NCBI GenBank assembly: GCA_026707185.1
Contig: JAPOXI010000037.1
Span: forward strand, 1-58,191
Origin: Chloroflexota bacterium
Lineage (GTDB): Bacteria; Chloroflexota; UBA11872
DNA length: 58,191 nt
Reading direction: 5' to 3'
The notes beneath the pieces were generated by a model that was given only the letters and a program-made list of their open reading frames with translations, searched no databases and had not been told where the DNA came from. This document shows positions 17,309 through 25,778 of this stretch, in pieces (within the stretch, counting starts at the first letter, position 1; each line of letters starts with the position of its first letter). The translations under genes were made by a program, and so were the position numbers.

Positions 17309-17947
17309 TTGAACCCTGAACACATCCCAACGTACGCCGTCGTAGGCGTGATCGCCTACCTGATTGGCAGCGTGCCGGCGGCGTTGTTGGCAACCGCGCT
17401 CCTCAAACGTTCGGACCTGCGCAACACGGGCTCGGGCAACCTGGGCATCCAGAACACGTTCTTCCGGGCCGGCAAACTTCCCGCCATCATTGCGCTCCTG
17501 TGGAACCTGGCCGCCGCGACGTCGGCTGTGTTGCTGGCGCGGGCCCTGGCTCCTGACGAGCCGGTGGTGGAGCTCATCGCCATCACGGCCGTGACCACGG
17601 GCAGCATGTGGCAAATCTTCGTGCGCTTCCGAGGCAGCCGTGGCACGACCACCATGGGATTCGCCCTGCTGGTGGCGCAACCGGCGATCTGCGCCGTTTG
17701 CGTGGGGGTCTGGCTGCTCGCCCTTCTGCCGCGGCGGCGCACGACGGACGCGACGCCAACCGTTCACGCCCTGCTGCCAGCCATCCTTGGCCTCTACGCC
17801 CTGTTCGGCCACCCGGACCTCTGGTGGATCTACGCGATCTGGGGCGCCGTGCTGGGCGCGCTGCTGGAATTGAAGCGCCGAACCAGTCCGGACGATGCCA
17901 TGGCGCTTGGCCTGTATCGACGCTTCGGCGTCAACGTGCACGAGTAG
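17309..17947 (+). CDS. Divergent PlsY-family (glycerol-3-phosphate acyltransferase-like) membrane protein
   Basis: A 212-residue protein with about five to six hydrophobic helices and PlsY length. The first motifs match PlsY: YLIGSVPAALL and GSGNLGIQNTFFRAGK. The next ones do not: the usual DxxKG after the glycine motif reads WNLAA, and the GH...FxGGKGxAT region reads GS...FRGSRGTTT. So this is a PlsY homologue with altered catalytic motifs; acyl-phosphate:G3P acyltransferase activity is doubtful. The start is TTG, 20 bases after the upstream GT4 stop. Lying between two GT4 genes suggests a lipid-related task in glycolipid assembly. Confidence 0.7.
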   Translation: MNPEHIPTYAVVGVIAYLIGSVPAALLATALLKRSDLRNTGSGNLGIQNTFFRAGKLPAIIALLWNLAAATSAVLLARALAPDEPVVELIAITAVTTGSMWQIFVRFRGSRGTTTMGFALLVAQPAICAVCVGVWLLALLPRRRTTDATPTVHALLPAILGLYALFGHPDLWWIYAIWGAVLGALLELKRRTSPDDAMALGLYRRFGVNVHE

Positions 17948-17953
17948 TCGGAC

Positions 17954-17968
17954 GAGGCCCGCGCGCTG
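17954..17968 (+). promoter_or_regulatory. GAGG ribosome-binding site and CTG start for the second GT4 gene
   Basis: GAGG at 17954-17957 lies eight bases before CTG at 17966-17968. The frame opened by this CTG codes at once for the conserved GT4 N-terminus, and no ATG, GTG or TTG occurs in frame between the preceding TAG (17945) and GTG 18071. The element therefore decides the start. Confidence 0.55.
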
Positions 17969-19024
17969 CGCGTCGCGTTCAACGCCTACTTCCGGCGCTT
18001 TCCCGAGACGGGGTCTGGCCAATATCTGAATGCGCTGGCGCGCGCGCTACGGGCCGGGTATCCCGACCTTGTGATCGAGGAGCACGCACCGCCGCAGTCT
18101 CTGGGCGGCCCGGTGGGAAAGGTGGTTTGGGAGCAGGCACTCTGGCCCAGGCGGGCCCGTGGCGCGCTGGGGCACGTGCCGTACCTGGCCCCGCCGGTCC
18201 TTGCGCCGAGGACGGTCGTGACAGTCCACGACCTGATTCCGTTGGCGCTGCCGGCGTATGGCGCAGGCAAAGGCCAGGCCCTCTACTTCTGGTTGGTTCG
18301 CGCCGGATTGCGACGGGCACAGACTATCGTTGCCGACTCCGACTCGACGCGAGTCGACCTCGCGAGACTGGCCGGGGTGCCGTCGAAGCGCGTGCACGTC
18401 GTGCCGCTGGGCGTCGACGAACGCTTCATTCCCGGCGACGCGGCGGCCCGCGCCGACGCACGTCAGCGGCTGGGTCTGCCTGAGCGATTTGCGCTCTTCC
18501 TGAGCACCCGGGATATTCGAAAAAACCTTGGAGTTGTACTGGCGGCCTGGCCCGAAGTGTGGCGAACGTGCCGACTGCCCCTGGTGATCGCCGGACGTGC
18601 GCCGCGTCGTGGCAGTCGGGTTTACGTGGATTGGTTCCACAATGTCGACGCGAGCTCCGAGTCGTGGTTGCACGTGATAGGACCGATCGACGAGCGCCAG
18701 AAGCCCGAGCTGTATCGGGCGGCCGAACTGTTCGTCTTTCCCTCGCGCTACGAGGGCTTCGGCCTCGACCCACTCGAGGCCATGGCCAGCGGGGTGCCGG
18801 TGCTGGCCGCAAACGCTACCTCGTTGCCGGAAGTGGTCGGAGACGCCGGACAGCTCCTGCCAACCGACGATCCCGCGGCCTGGGCCGAAGCAGCCCGGGC
18901 CATCGCCACCGATCCGGCGCTGGCCAACGACATGCGTGAGCGGGGCCTTGAACGCGCCTCGACCTTTACCTGGGCGCGCACCGCCGAACGGACGCACGCG
19001 GTCTACCGACAGGTCGCGGCATGA
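17966..19024 (+). CDS. GT4 family glycosyltransferase with apparent CTG start
   Basis: A 352-residue GT-B enzyme. The first residues, (M)RVAFNAYFRRFPETGSGQYL, are the standard N-terminal strand and acceptor loop of this GT4 subgroup and lie upstream of the first conventional start (GTG 18071), so I extend to a CTG preceded by a well-spaced GAGG. Further along: TVVTVHDLIPLALP, VVADSDSTRVDLAR, VHVVPLGVDERF, STRDIRKNL, then PSRYEGFGLDPLEAMASG in the donor site. Starting at 18071 would remove 35 conserved residues. The 3' end overlaps the next GT4 gene as ATGA. Confidence 0.8.
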   Translation: MRVAFNAYFRRFPETGSGQYLNALARALRAGYPDLVIEEHAPPQSLGGPVGKVVWEQALWPRRARGALGHVPYLAPPVLAPRTVVTVHDLIPLALPAYGAGKGQALYFWLVRAGLRRAQTIVADSDSTRVDLARLAGVPSKRVHVVPLGVDERFIPGDAAARADARQRLGLPERFALFLSTRDIRKNLGVVLAAWPEVWRTCRLPLVIAGRAPRRGSRVYVDWFHNVDASSESWLHVIGPIDERQKPELYRAAELFVFPSRYEGFGLDPLEAMASGVPVLAANATSLPEVVGDAGQLLPTDDPAAWAEAARAIATDPALANDMRERGLERASTFTWARTAERTHAVYRQVAA

Positions 19025-20118
19025 GAGTGCTGCTTGCGTCCAAAGCGCTGGTTGTCGGCGCCCATCACGACAAGCTGCGCGCGCTCGGCGCCAATCCCGA
19101 TATCGACCTTATGGCCGTCGCGCCCAATCGCTGGGTCGAGCAGGGGCGGGCCCAGGATGCCGAGCGTCCGTCTCCGCTTGGGTACGAGATTGTCTACACG
19201 CCACTGGCGCTCAACGGGCGCTATCACCTCTTCTGGTTCCGCCGGCTGCGCCAGATCATGCGCGGCTTCCGGCCCGACGTGCTCCACATCGATGAGGAGC
19301 CGTACAACCTGGCGACGGCCATCGCCTGCCGCGATGCCGTGCGCTACGGCGTGCGTCCGGTGTTCTTTGCCTGGCAGAACCTCTACCGCCGCTATCCACC
19401 GCCGTTTCGCTGGCTCGAACGCTACGTCCTGGAACGCGCGGACGGAATCGTCGGCAGCGAGGCCGCGGCTGACGTGCTCCGTCGGAAGGGGCATACGCGG
19501 CGCATCGCGATCATCCCGCAATTCGGCGTGGATCCCCGGGTCTTTGCGCCGCGCCCACAGGCACGAGCGCCGGGACGATTCGTGGTGGGCTACGCGGGAC
19601 GGCTGATCGCGGCCAAGGGCGTGGACATCCTGATCCGTGCGGTCGGATCGATTGGAGGCGACGTGACGCTGCGCCTTGCCGGTACGGGGCCTGCTGAGCC
19701 CGACCTGCGGCGCATGTCCGCCGCCATGCCGGGCGTCGTGTTTGAGGGCGCGATTCCCAGCGCTGATATGCCGGCATTCTTCAACGGACTGGATGTGTTT
19801 GTCCTGCCGACCGTGGGCCGGCGTGGATGGACCGAGCAGTTCGGCCGCGCCGCGGTGGAAGCGATGGCCTGCGGCGTGCCGACGGTTGTGGCCAACACCG
19901 GCGAGCTTCCGCAGGTGGTGGACGAGGCCGGCGCTATCGTTTCGACCGGCGACGCGCACGCCCTGGCCGAGGTGTTGACGCAATTGCGCGGCGACCCGGC
20001 GCGCCGTGAGCGTCTGGCCGTAGCGGGACGGGCCCACGTGCTGAAGCGCTACACGACCGAGGCTGTGGCCAACGCCACCGCTGCCTTCTACCGGTCGATC
20101 GCCGACGGCACGAGCTAG
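19021..20118 (+). CDS. GT4 family glycosyltransferase
   Basis: A 365-residue GT-B glycosyltransferase, last gene of the glycan operon. It has an N-terminal MRVLLASKALVV strand, LHIDEEPYNLATAIA, the domain linker IIPQFGVDPRVF, VVGYAGRLIAAKGVDILI, and the donor-binding region GRAAVEAMACGVPTVVA. The EEPYN acceptor segment resembles GT4 enzymes of exopolysaccharide and glycan clusters, but no specific sugar can be assigned. Starts at ATG overlapping the upstream stop. Ends five bases from the convergent Gfo/Idh-NIL gene, with no visible terminator between. Confidence 0.88.
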   Translation: MRVLLASKALVVGAHHDKLRALGANPDIDLMAVAPNRWVEQGRAQDAERPSPLGYEIVYTPLALNGRYHLFWFRRLRQIMRGFRPDVLHIDEEPYNLATAIACRDAVRYGVRPVFFAWQNLYRRYPPPFRWLERYVLERADGIVGSEAAADVLRRKGHTRRIAIIPQFGVDPRVFAPRPQARAPGRFVVGYAGRLIAAKGVDILIRAVGSIGGDVTLRLAGTGPAEPDLRRMSAAMPGVVFEGAIPSADMPAFFNGLDVFVLPTVGRRGWTEQFGRAAVEAMACGVPTVVANTGELPQVVDEAGAIVSTGDAHALAEVLTQLRGDPARRERLAVAGRAHVLKRYTTEAVANATAAFYRSIADGTS

Positions 20119-20123
20119 GTCGC

Positions 20124-21395
20124 TCAGCCGCTGACGATGTCGCCTTCGACCGGATCGGCGCGGATGCCCTGGGCCTCCACCCATTCGATAGCGGCCTCGA
20201 TCTCGGAGCGCTCGCCCTCCAGCATCAGCTGCACCCAGCCGATTCCCGCATCGATGTCGGCCCGGCGCACGTTGAACTTCAGGTGGAAGCGTCGGGCCAG
20301 TTCGTAAAGGATCGGCTCCTGGATTCGATCAGACGGATAGGTCAGTTGGATGCGAATCCTCGCCGGTTCTTGCTCGACCATCCGCCCCGTGGTGCCGTGC
20401 ACTGCGTCGTCAACGTCCACGGGTGCACCACACTCGGCTGACTCGCGCAGGGCGTCTAAGACCCGCAGCACGCGGATGGCGTCGTGGCCGCCAACGCTGG
20501 GCGGGCGGCCGACATGCACCGCGGCGGCAAACTCGGCCATCTCGGCGTCGTACATCGGCTGCATCCGGTCCGTCTGGATGTGTTCGACCGCCGGGTGGGG
20601 ATATTCGTGGGTGCCGGTACTGGCGATGTCGATCCGATCGTTCATCCAGTCCGAACGGATGCGGCCACGGTCGCCGGTGATTTCCAGGTGGTCGTACGGG
20701 ACGCCGGCGGCCTGGCTCAGGCTGATGGTGGCGGTGACCCCGTCGGCGAACTCGATCACTCCGGACGTCGACTCGTCGCTGCCGGTGTCGTCGCGGTGCG
20801 TCATGGTGGCGTAGGCGCGCACGACGGGCTGCCGGTGCAGCCAGAGCAACTGGTCGACCAGGTGAGATCCCAGGAACAGCAACTGTCCCCCGCCGCGGGC
20901 GCGATCCGCCAGCCAGCCCGGCAGCGGGGGACTGCCCTTGGCAGCCGCCAGCGTGCGAATGTTGCCGACCACGCCGCGCCGGACAAGGTCGCGGGCGCGC
21001 GTGCGCACTTCGTTGAAGCGCAGGCAATACGCGGGCATGTATGTCAGCCCGCGACGGTGAGCGGCCTTGACGACTCCGGCCACCTCGGCCGCATGCAGCC
21101 CGGCCGGCTTTTCCACCAACACGTGCAGGCCGGCCTCAATGCAGGCGTGCGTGATGGGCACCAGCTCGTCGTGGGGTACGGCGATTACCGCCGCGTCGGC
21201 ATAGGCGCCAGCCGTCAGGGCCTCAACGCTGGTCAGGACTTCGGCCACGGTATGGGCGGTCTTGCGAGCGGCCTCGGCGTTCACGTCGACGCAGGCGCTC
21301 AAGGCGACGCCGTCGCTGGACCAGACGGCCGAGGCCAGGCGCGTGCCGCCGTGATCCCCACAGCCGATCAGTGCAATCCGAAGGTCAGTCGTCAT
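20124..21395 (-). CDS. Gfo/Idh/MocA oxidoreductase fused to a C-terminal NIL domain
   Basis: A 423-residue protein. Residues 1 to about 340 are a Gfo/Idh/MocA sugar-type NAD(P) oxidoreductase: Rossmann IALIGCGDHG, VLVEKPAG with the catalytic-type lysine, and GSHLVDQLLW in the C-terminal alpha/beta domain. About residues 345-423 form a separate ferredoxin-like NIL domain: RIRIQLTYPSDRIQEPIL, then GIGWVQLMLEGE and AIEWVEAQGI, matching the PF09383 pattern known from MetN tails and NIL-ferredoxins. I know of no standard family with this pair. The NIL part may sense a ligand such as methionine or mediate oligomerisation (inference). Last gene of a seven-gene operon, 45 bases after the permease. 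Confidence 0.82.
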   Translation of the reverse strand: MTTDLRIALIGCGDHGGTRLASAVWSSDGVALSACVDVNAEAARKTAHTVAEVLTSVEALTAGAYADAAVIAVPHDELVPITHACIEAGLHVLVEKPAGLHAAEVAGVVKAAHRRGLTYMPAYCLRFNEVRTRARDLVRRGVVGNIRTLAAAKGSPPLPGWLADRARGGGQLLFLGSHLVDQLLWLHRQPVVRAYATMTHRDDTGSDESTSGVIEFADGVTATISLSQAAGVPYDHLEITGDRGRIRSDWMNDRIDIASTGTHEYPHPAVEHIQTDRMQPMYDAEMAEFAAAVHVGRPPSVGGHDAIRVLRVLDALRESAECGAPVDVDDAVHGTTGRMVEQEPARIRIQLTYPSDRIQEPILYELARRFHLKFNVRRADIDAGIGWVQLMLEGERSEIEAAIEWVEAQGIRADPVEGDIVSG

Positions 21396-21440
21396 GCGGT
21401 GGCGGTGCGCCAGTGCGACGTCGCCGCATTCTAGGCGACG

Positions 21441-22277
21441 CTAGAAGTCGCGACGTTCGAAGCTGCGCACGGCGAACCCGAGGGCAATCGCCAGGTGGAG
21501 CCCTGCGACGAGCAGCATCCAGCCGGACGGCGGGTTACTGGCGCCAAACGGGCCGGCGCTCAGTTCGCCGGCGAATCCGCCGGTTGCCAGCTGGGCGCTG
21601 GCCATGTCCCAGATGGCGCGGGTGGGAATGACGACGCTACTGAACACGCCGATGTTGAACATCACGGCGCTCTCCAGCACGTCGCCAATCTGCTCGATCA
21701 CGCCACCGATCAGCGCCGTCGCGTAGAGCGTGAAGACAATCACGCCGTTGGGCAGCGGGCTCAGGCGCGAACTTCCCGCCAGCGCCAGTCCGATCAGCAG
21801 CATCGAGGCCAGCAGCATCAGGAACGGACCGGACCAACTGGCGCCGACGACTTCTCCGGTGATTACCGCCACGATCAAGATCATCAGGCTCGCCGACACG
21901 CCAATGAAGACCGCGAGCATCAACGTGAAGCCAACAAACTTCCCAAGGACGATTTCGCTGCGGCGAACCGGGCGTGCGGCAATGGCGTGCAGCGTGCCCT
22001 GGTCCACCTCGCCCGACAGCGCGCCAACGGACAGAAAGACGGCCAGCACCGAGGCGATGAAATTCAGGCTCCACAGGCCGCCGACCAGCATGAGGCTCAC
22101 AACGCCTTCCGTCAGTCCTGGCGGCCCGCCCGGGGTGTTCTGCAGGTCGCGGTAGCCGAACCACACCCCGACGCCATAGAGCACCAGGTAGCCGAGGGTC
22201 AGCAGGGCCGCCGCCAACACGACCCGGCGCCGCAGCGCCTCGCGGAGCGTGAAGAACGCAATCAGGTGAGCGCTCAC
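21441..22277 (-). CDS. ABC-2 type transporter permease
   Basis: A 278-residue inner-membrane permease with six hydrophobic helices, of the NosY/ABC2_membrane_2 style. The cytoplasmic loop GEVDQGTLHAIAARPVRR and the following SEIVLGKFVGF are the coupling-helix hallmark of this family. It acts with the ATPase encoded just upstream, whose stop it overlaps as ATGA. The substrate is unknown; such exporters carry lipids, glycolipids, drugs or proteins. The preceding genes for GT87 transferases make a glycolipid cargo possible (inference). Confidence 0.88.
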   Translation of the reverse strand: MSAHLIAFFTLREALRRRVVLAAALLTLGYLVLYGVGVWFGYRDLQNTPGGPPGLTEGVVSLMLVGGLWSLNFIASVLAVFLSVGALSGEVDQGTLHAIAARPVRRSEIVLGKFVGFTLMLAVFIGVSASLMILIVAVITGEVVGASWSGPFLMLLASMLLIGLALAGSSRLSPLPNGVIVFTLYATALIGGVIEQIGDVLESAVMFNIGVFSSVVIPTRAIWDMASAQLATGGFAGELSAGPFGASNPPSGWMLLVAGLHLAIALGFAVRSFERRDF

Positions 22278-23185
22278 ACGTCGCCCCGTTCGGCCACGCG
22301 GACGAAGAGGTCCTCCAGCGAGTCGCCGACTCGTCGAACGTCGTAGACCGGGACGCCCGCTTCCACGATGCGTTGCACGAGCTTCGCGGTCTCATCATCG
22401 TTGGCAACACGCACGCGCAGTCGTCCATCGAGCGCGCGAACGTCAGCGTCGCCGAGTGCCTGGCCGGCCGCGGCCTCGGCACCCTCGCCGGCGCGAATCT
22501 CGATCTCCTGCGCGCTGAGCAACTCGTCCAGCTTGCCCTCGGCGACGATCGCGCCGTGATCGATGATGGCCACGCGGTCGCAAACCTGTTCCACCTCGGA
22601 CAGCAGGTGGGAGTTCAGGAAGACCGTGACACCCTGTTCGCCGAGTTCCCGGATTCGATCCCTGACGTCGCGGCGCCCGATGGGATCGAGAGCCGACGTC
22701 GGCTCGTCCAGAATCACCAGCTGCGGGTCACCCACCAGGGCCTGGGCCAGGCCGACGCGTTGCATCATCCCTTTCGAAAACGTGGACAGCCGGTCGTCTG
22801 CCCGATCCTTCAGCCCCACGAGTTCCAGCAGTTCGCGCACGCGGTCGGCGCGAAGGTCGGCGTCCACGCGGGCCAGCCGCGCGTGAAAGTGCAGCAGTTC
22901 GGACGCCGTCAGCCAATCGTGGAATCGGAAGGTCTCCGGCAGGTACCCAACGTCGGCCCGCGCCGCAAGGCTGCCGGCCGGCTGACCCAGGACCTCGATC
23001 TGTCCGGCTGTCGGATGCGTGAGGCCCAAGATCATCTTGACGATCGTGCTCTTGCCGGCCCCGTTCGGTCCCAGGAAACCGAAGATCTCGCCGTGGGCAA
23101 CCGATAGCGTGACGTCATCAACCGCCAGCGTCGCGGCATAGCGCTTGCTGACCCCGGTCAGGCCGATCGCCGTTGCGTCGCTCAA
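22274..23185 (-). CDS. ABC-2 type transporter ATP-binding protein
   Basis: A 303-residue ABC ATPase: Walker A GPNGAGKS (39-46), a Q-loop-equivalent VGYLPE, signature FSKGMMQR (136-143, with FSKGM in place of LSGGQ, usual in this subfamily), Walker B LVILDEP (156-162), D-loop SALD and the H-switch in NSHLLSEVE. About 75 extra C-terminal residues form the small domain seen in ABC-2 and NosF-type ATPases. Overlaps the gene before it and the permease after it by four bases each, so the three are tightly coupled. Confidence 0.93.
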   Translation of the reverse strand: MSDATAIGLTGVSKRYAATLAVDDVTLSVAHGEIFGFLGPNGAGKSTIVKMILGLTHPTAGQIEVLGQPAGSLAARADVGYLPETFRFHDWLTASELLHFHARLARVDADLRADRVRELLELVGLKDRADDRLSTFSKGMMQRVGLAQALVGDPQLVILDEPTSALDPIGRRDVRDRIRELGEQGVTVFLNSHLLSEVEQVCDRVAIIDHGAIVAEGKLDELLSAQEIEIRAGEGAEAAAGQALGDADVRALDGRLRVRVANDDETAKLVQRIVEAGVPVYDVRRVGDSLEDLFVRVAERGDV

Positions 23186-24027
23186 CGATCATCCTTCGCG
23201 GTCTCGGCGAGACGCAGGAGGTCCTCCGCCGGCAGGGGCCCCGTCAGGACGAACTGGGACCGATCGCGCGTCCAGGTGACCATCCGGTCACCCGTTGGCG
23301 AATCGGTGAGCGCCGGTGCCGCTGACTCGGACGCAGGGTCGACATCCAGGCCGAGCGCAAGCTGGACCAGCGGGAGGTCCAATACGTCGAGTTCCTGGCT
23401 CAGAATCGGCGGTACAAGGGCTTGTGCCAGCAACTCGGCGAGCAGTTCCAGGTCTCGAGGCGGCAGCCCGCTGACCAGCGGGGCTTCGATCTGAACGAGG
23501 GTGAGCGGATCATCGCCGTTCTCAGCCCGCCAGGTGCTCACCACCAGCGCGCCGCCGGCAACGGTGACTTCATCCGGCCCCAGGCGTCGCGCGAGCCGTC
23601 GCGAAGGGAATCCGGGTGCCAGCAATTCAGCCAGGTCGGCGGTATCCAGCGTCAGCGTTACCGACCCGAAGCTCGTGACGGTGCGCGTGGGGTTGTTGGC
23701 GAATGCCGCGGGAGGATCGAGGCTGGCGACTGCAAATGGGAGGTCACCAATGTCCGCCGTCGTCGCCTCCTGGATCGTGCTGGTGGGTTCCACGCTCACC
23801 AACTCGACAACTTCGGCCAGCGTCGGTGCTGGGGTCGGCGGCGTCGTCAGGGCTGATGCATCGGTGGTAGCGGCGTCGTCTTTGATCTCAAGCGGCGATA
23901 CCCGTAGCCAGCCCAACACGGTGTGCGTGATATCCCGCGCCGGTGCGAGGGTGATCAGCAGGACCACCGCCAGGGAAATTGACCCGACGGCGGCCCAGAG
24001 GGCGCGCGAGCGGACGACCTCTCTCAC
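23182..24027 (-). CDS. Membrane-anchored protein with DUF4367-like C-terminus
   Basis: A 281-residue protein not assigned to a firm family. It starts at GTG overlapping the upstream stop (GTGA); earlier in-frame sequence is shadow. One hydrophobic helix (about 9-28, LWAAVGSISLAVVLLITL) anchors it; a Thr/Pro/Ala-rich linker follows, then a beta-rich extracytoplasmic part. The C-terminal MVTWTRDRSQFVLTG and the following PAEDLLRLAE resemble the end of DUF4367 domains, known from anti-sigma and envelope-stress-type proteins. Translational coupling to the ABC ATPase suggests a transport accessory or sensor. Function otherwise unknown. Confidence 0.7.
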   Translation of the reverse strand: MREVVRSRALWAAVGSISLAVVLLITLAPARDITHTVLGWLRVSPLEIKDDAATTDASALTTPPTPAPTLAEVVELVSVEPTSTIQEATTADIGDLPFAVASLDPPAAFANNPTRTVTSFGSVTLTLDTADLAELLAPGFPSRRLARRLGPDEVTVAGGALVVSTWRAENGDDPLTLVQIEAPLVSGLPPRDLELLAELLAQALVPPILSQELDVLDLPLVQLALGLDVDPASESAAPALTDSPTGDRMVTWTRDRSQFVLTGPLPAEDLLRLAETAKDDR

Positions 24028-25778
24028 GCCGACGGACCTGCGCCCGGACGTGTGCCGCGAACGGCCAGCAACAAGCCCAGGAACAGCATCAGCAGCCCAA
24101 GGGTGCGAATGGAAAGTGCAGTCATCGATATATCGAAGATACTCCCGAAGAGCCCGCCGTAGGCGTCCAACGGCAACGAGGCCAGCGCCAATCCGGCCCC
24201 GCTGAGCACCGCGGTCCAGCGACTGGCGTGGGTCGGCCAGGCAAACGCGACGCTCAGTCCAACGAGTGGAAGCAACCACGCGAGGTAGTGCGGCCAGGTG
24301 ACCCCGCCCACCACCAGTGCCGCCACGACAACCAGGCTGAACTCGAGCACGAACGCGCGGCCTGTCCGCGCCTGGCGCCCCAGCGCTCCCGCCGTCACGG
24401 CAAGCGCGGCGGCCACTGCGATGGCAACGAGCAGTCGTGCTAGGGGCAGGTCCGGCTGCAGATCCAGGATGCCCTGGGCGAGTTCCGGACCCATGAAGAC
24501 GCGCAAGATGAGCCCGGGCAGCGAGAGATTGTTGAAGAGCGCGCTGCCCGCCAGCAGATCCTGCAGGCGGACCGTCAGGTAGTACTGCCAGGTCTCCAGA
24601 CCGGCGAAACCGTAGCTGAGCGCGCCGACCGCCACGACAGTCGCTGCCAACCCGCCGAGTGCTCGCCAGCGGCCACGCCAGAGCAGGTAGAGGGCAAGAA
24701 GCCCTGGGGCTAATTTGAGCGCTGCCGCAAGCCCAATGCAGCCGCCGGCCCAGGGATCGTCTCCGTGACGCAATCGGTAGGCGGCAGCCGCCAGCGCCAG
24801 GCCGATGACCAGGTCAACCTGTCCCAGCCGGAAGGCGAGCAAGAACGGGTCCAGGAGAGCCACGACTCCCAGCACAAGCCCCAGCCAGACAGCCGGAGGC
24901 ATTGACGGCCGAACGAGTCGCCAGGTCAGCGCCGCGGCGGCCAGCAGCGCGAGGTGATTCACGGCCAGGAAGACCAGGCGGGCGGCCGCCAGCGGCATGG
25001 TCGTGTACGGCGCGAAATACAGCATGGCCGTTGGCGGGTTGGTCACCATGGCCCAGAGGCGCGTGCCCACGTACGGAATGGCCTCGCGGCCCGCCACCTG
25101 CAAGGCGACAGCGTTGTCATACGGATTCAGGCCGTCGCGCAGCGCCAGCGCACCGATGTAATTGACGCGCAAGTCCGAGGGGACCTCAATGGCGAGCACG
25201 TCCAGCAGGGCCAGCCGCAGATAAGCCAACACGCCGACGGCGGCCACGACCATCAGGCCCCGGCTTGGCATCGCGCCCGTTTCCTGATCCGGCCCCGCCC
25301 TTAGAGCTGTCGGGGACGCAGGCCCTGCGGTGGGTGCGCGAGCCGCTATCCACGGCCAGCTCGCCCACAACAGCGTCAGAGCCACGAACTTGACGGCCAG
25401 CCATTCGGTCACCGAGGGCCGGGCAAACAGCTCTGGCGTCGCCAGCCCGACGGTCAGCAGATGGTTGGTCGGCTCGTGCGCGTAGTGGAACGCGACGATG
25501 ATCCAGCCGTCGAGCGTAGCCAGGAGCGGAAGGCCGGCGCCGCTCCAATCCGTCCCTTGACCAGCTCGGTGGCGAATCCAGCCTGCGGCCGACCAGACCA
25601 GGATGGCGGCGCCCAGGCTGCCGAAGGCCGTGGCCGCCCAGGTTGCACTGGGCGAGGTGAGGTCGGCTCGCCCGATTGACGCGCCCGCCATGGCGAGCGA
25701 CATGCCAACCAGGCAGGTCCACCCCAGCGCACCGAGCCCGAAGCGCAGCAGCCGGTATCCGGTAGGCCACCTACGCAT
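24024..25778 (-). CDS. GT87/DUF2029-type membrane glycosyltransferase
   Basis: A 584-residue polytopic protein with about 13 hydrophobic helices. The first outside loop carries LRDGLNPYDNAVALQ, then VTNPPTAMLYFAPYTTMP, the proline-rich pattern of DUF2029/GT87 enzymes; ALKLAPGLLALYLLWRGR and a late VTWPHYLAWLLPLVG are also typical. The family includes polyprenyl-phosphate-mannose-dependent mannosyltransferases acting on the extracytoplasmic face. I start at the ATG of MRRWPTGYRLL, eight bases inside the upstream gene; the longer frame adds shadow sequence. Part of the coupled operon with the ABC exporter. Confidence 0.78.
   Translation of the reverse strand: MRRWPTGYRLLRFGLGALGWTCLVGMSLAMAGASIGRADLTSPSATWAATAFGSLGAAILVWSAAGWIRHRAGQGTDWSGAGLPLLATLDGWIIVAFHYAHEPTNHLLTVGLATPELFARPSVTEWLAVKFVALTLLWASWPWIAARAPTAGPASPTALRAGPDQETGAMPSRGLMVVAAVGVLAYLRLALLDVLAIEVPSDLRVNYIGALALRDGLNPYDNAVALQVAGREAIPYVGTRLWAMVTNPPTAMLYFAPYTTMPLAAARLVFLAVNHLALLAAAALTWRLVRPSMPPAVWLGLVLGVVALLDPFLLAFRLGQVDLVIGLALAAAAYRLRHGDDPWAGGCIGLAAALKLAPGLLALYLLWRGRWRALGGLAATVVAVGALSYGFAGLETWQYYLTVRLQDLLAGSALFNNLSLPGLILRVFMGPELAQGILDLQPDLPLARLLVAIAVAAALAVTAGALGRQARTGRAFVLEFSLVVVAALVVGGVTWPHYLAWLLPLVGLSVAFAWPTHASRWTAVLSGAGLALASLPLDAYGGLFGSIFDISMTALSIRTLGLLMLFLGLLLAVRGTRPGAGPSA

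Noticed and set aside
17309..19024. PlsY-GT4 as one reading-through protein (same frame, single TAG between)
   Set aside because: A GAGG at proper spacing and the exact start of the GT4 fold just after the stop favour two proteins; PlsY length is also normal at the TAG.
24123..24136. AT-rich palindrome TCGATATATCGA as a possible dif or operator site
   Set aside because: It lies inside the GT87 coding sequence and encodes ordinary residues (F-D-I-S); it does not have the two 11-base arms and six-base centre of a dif site.
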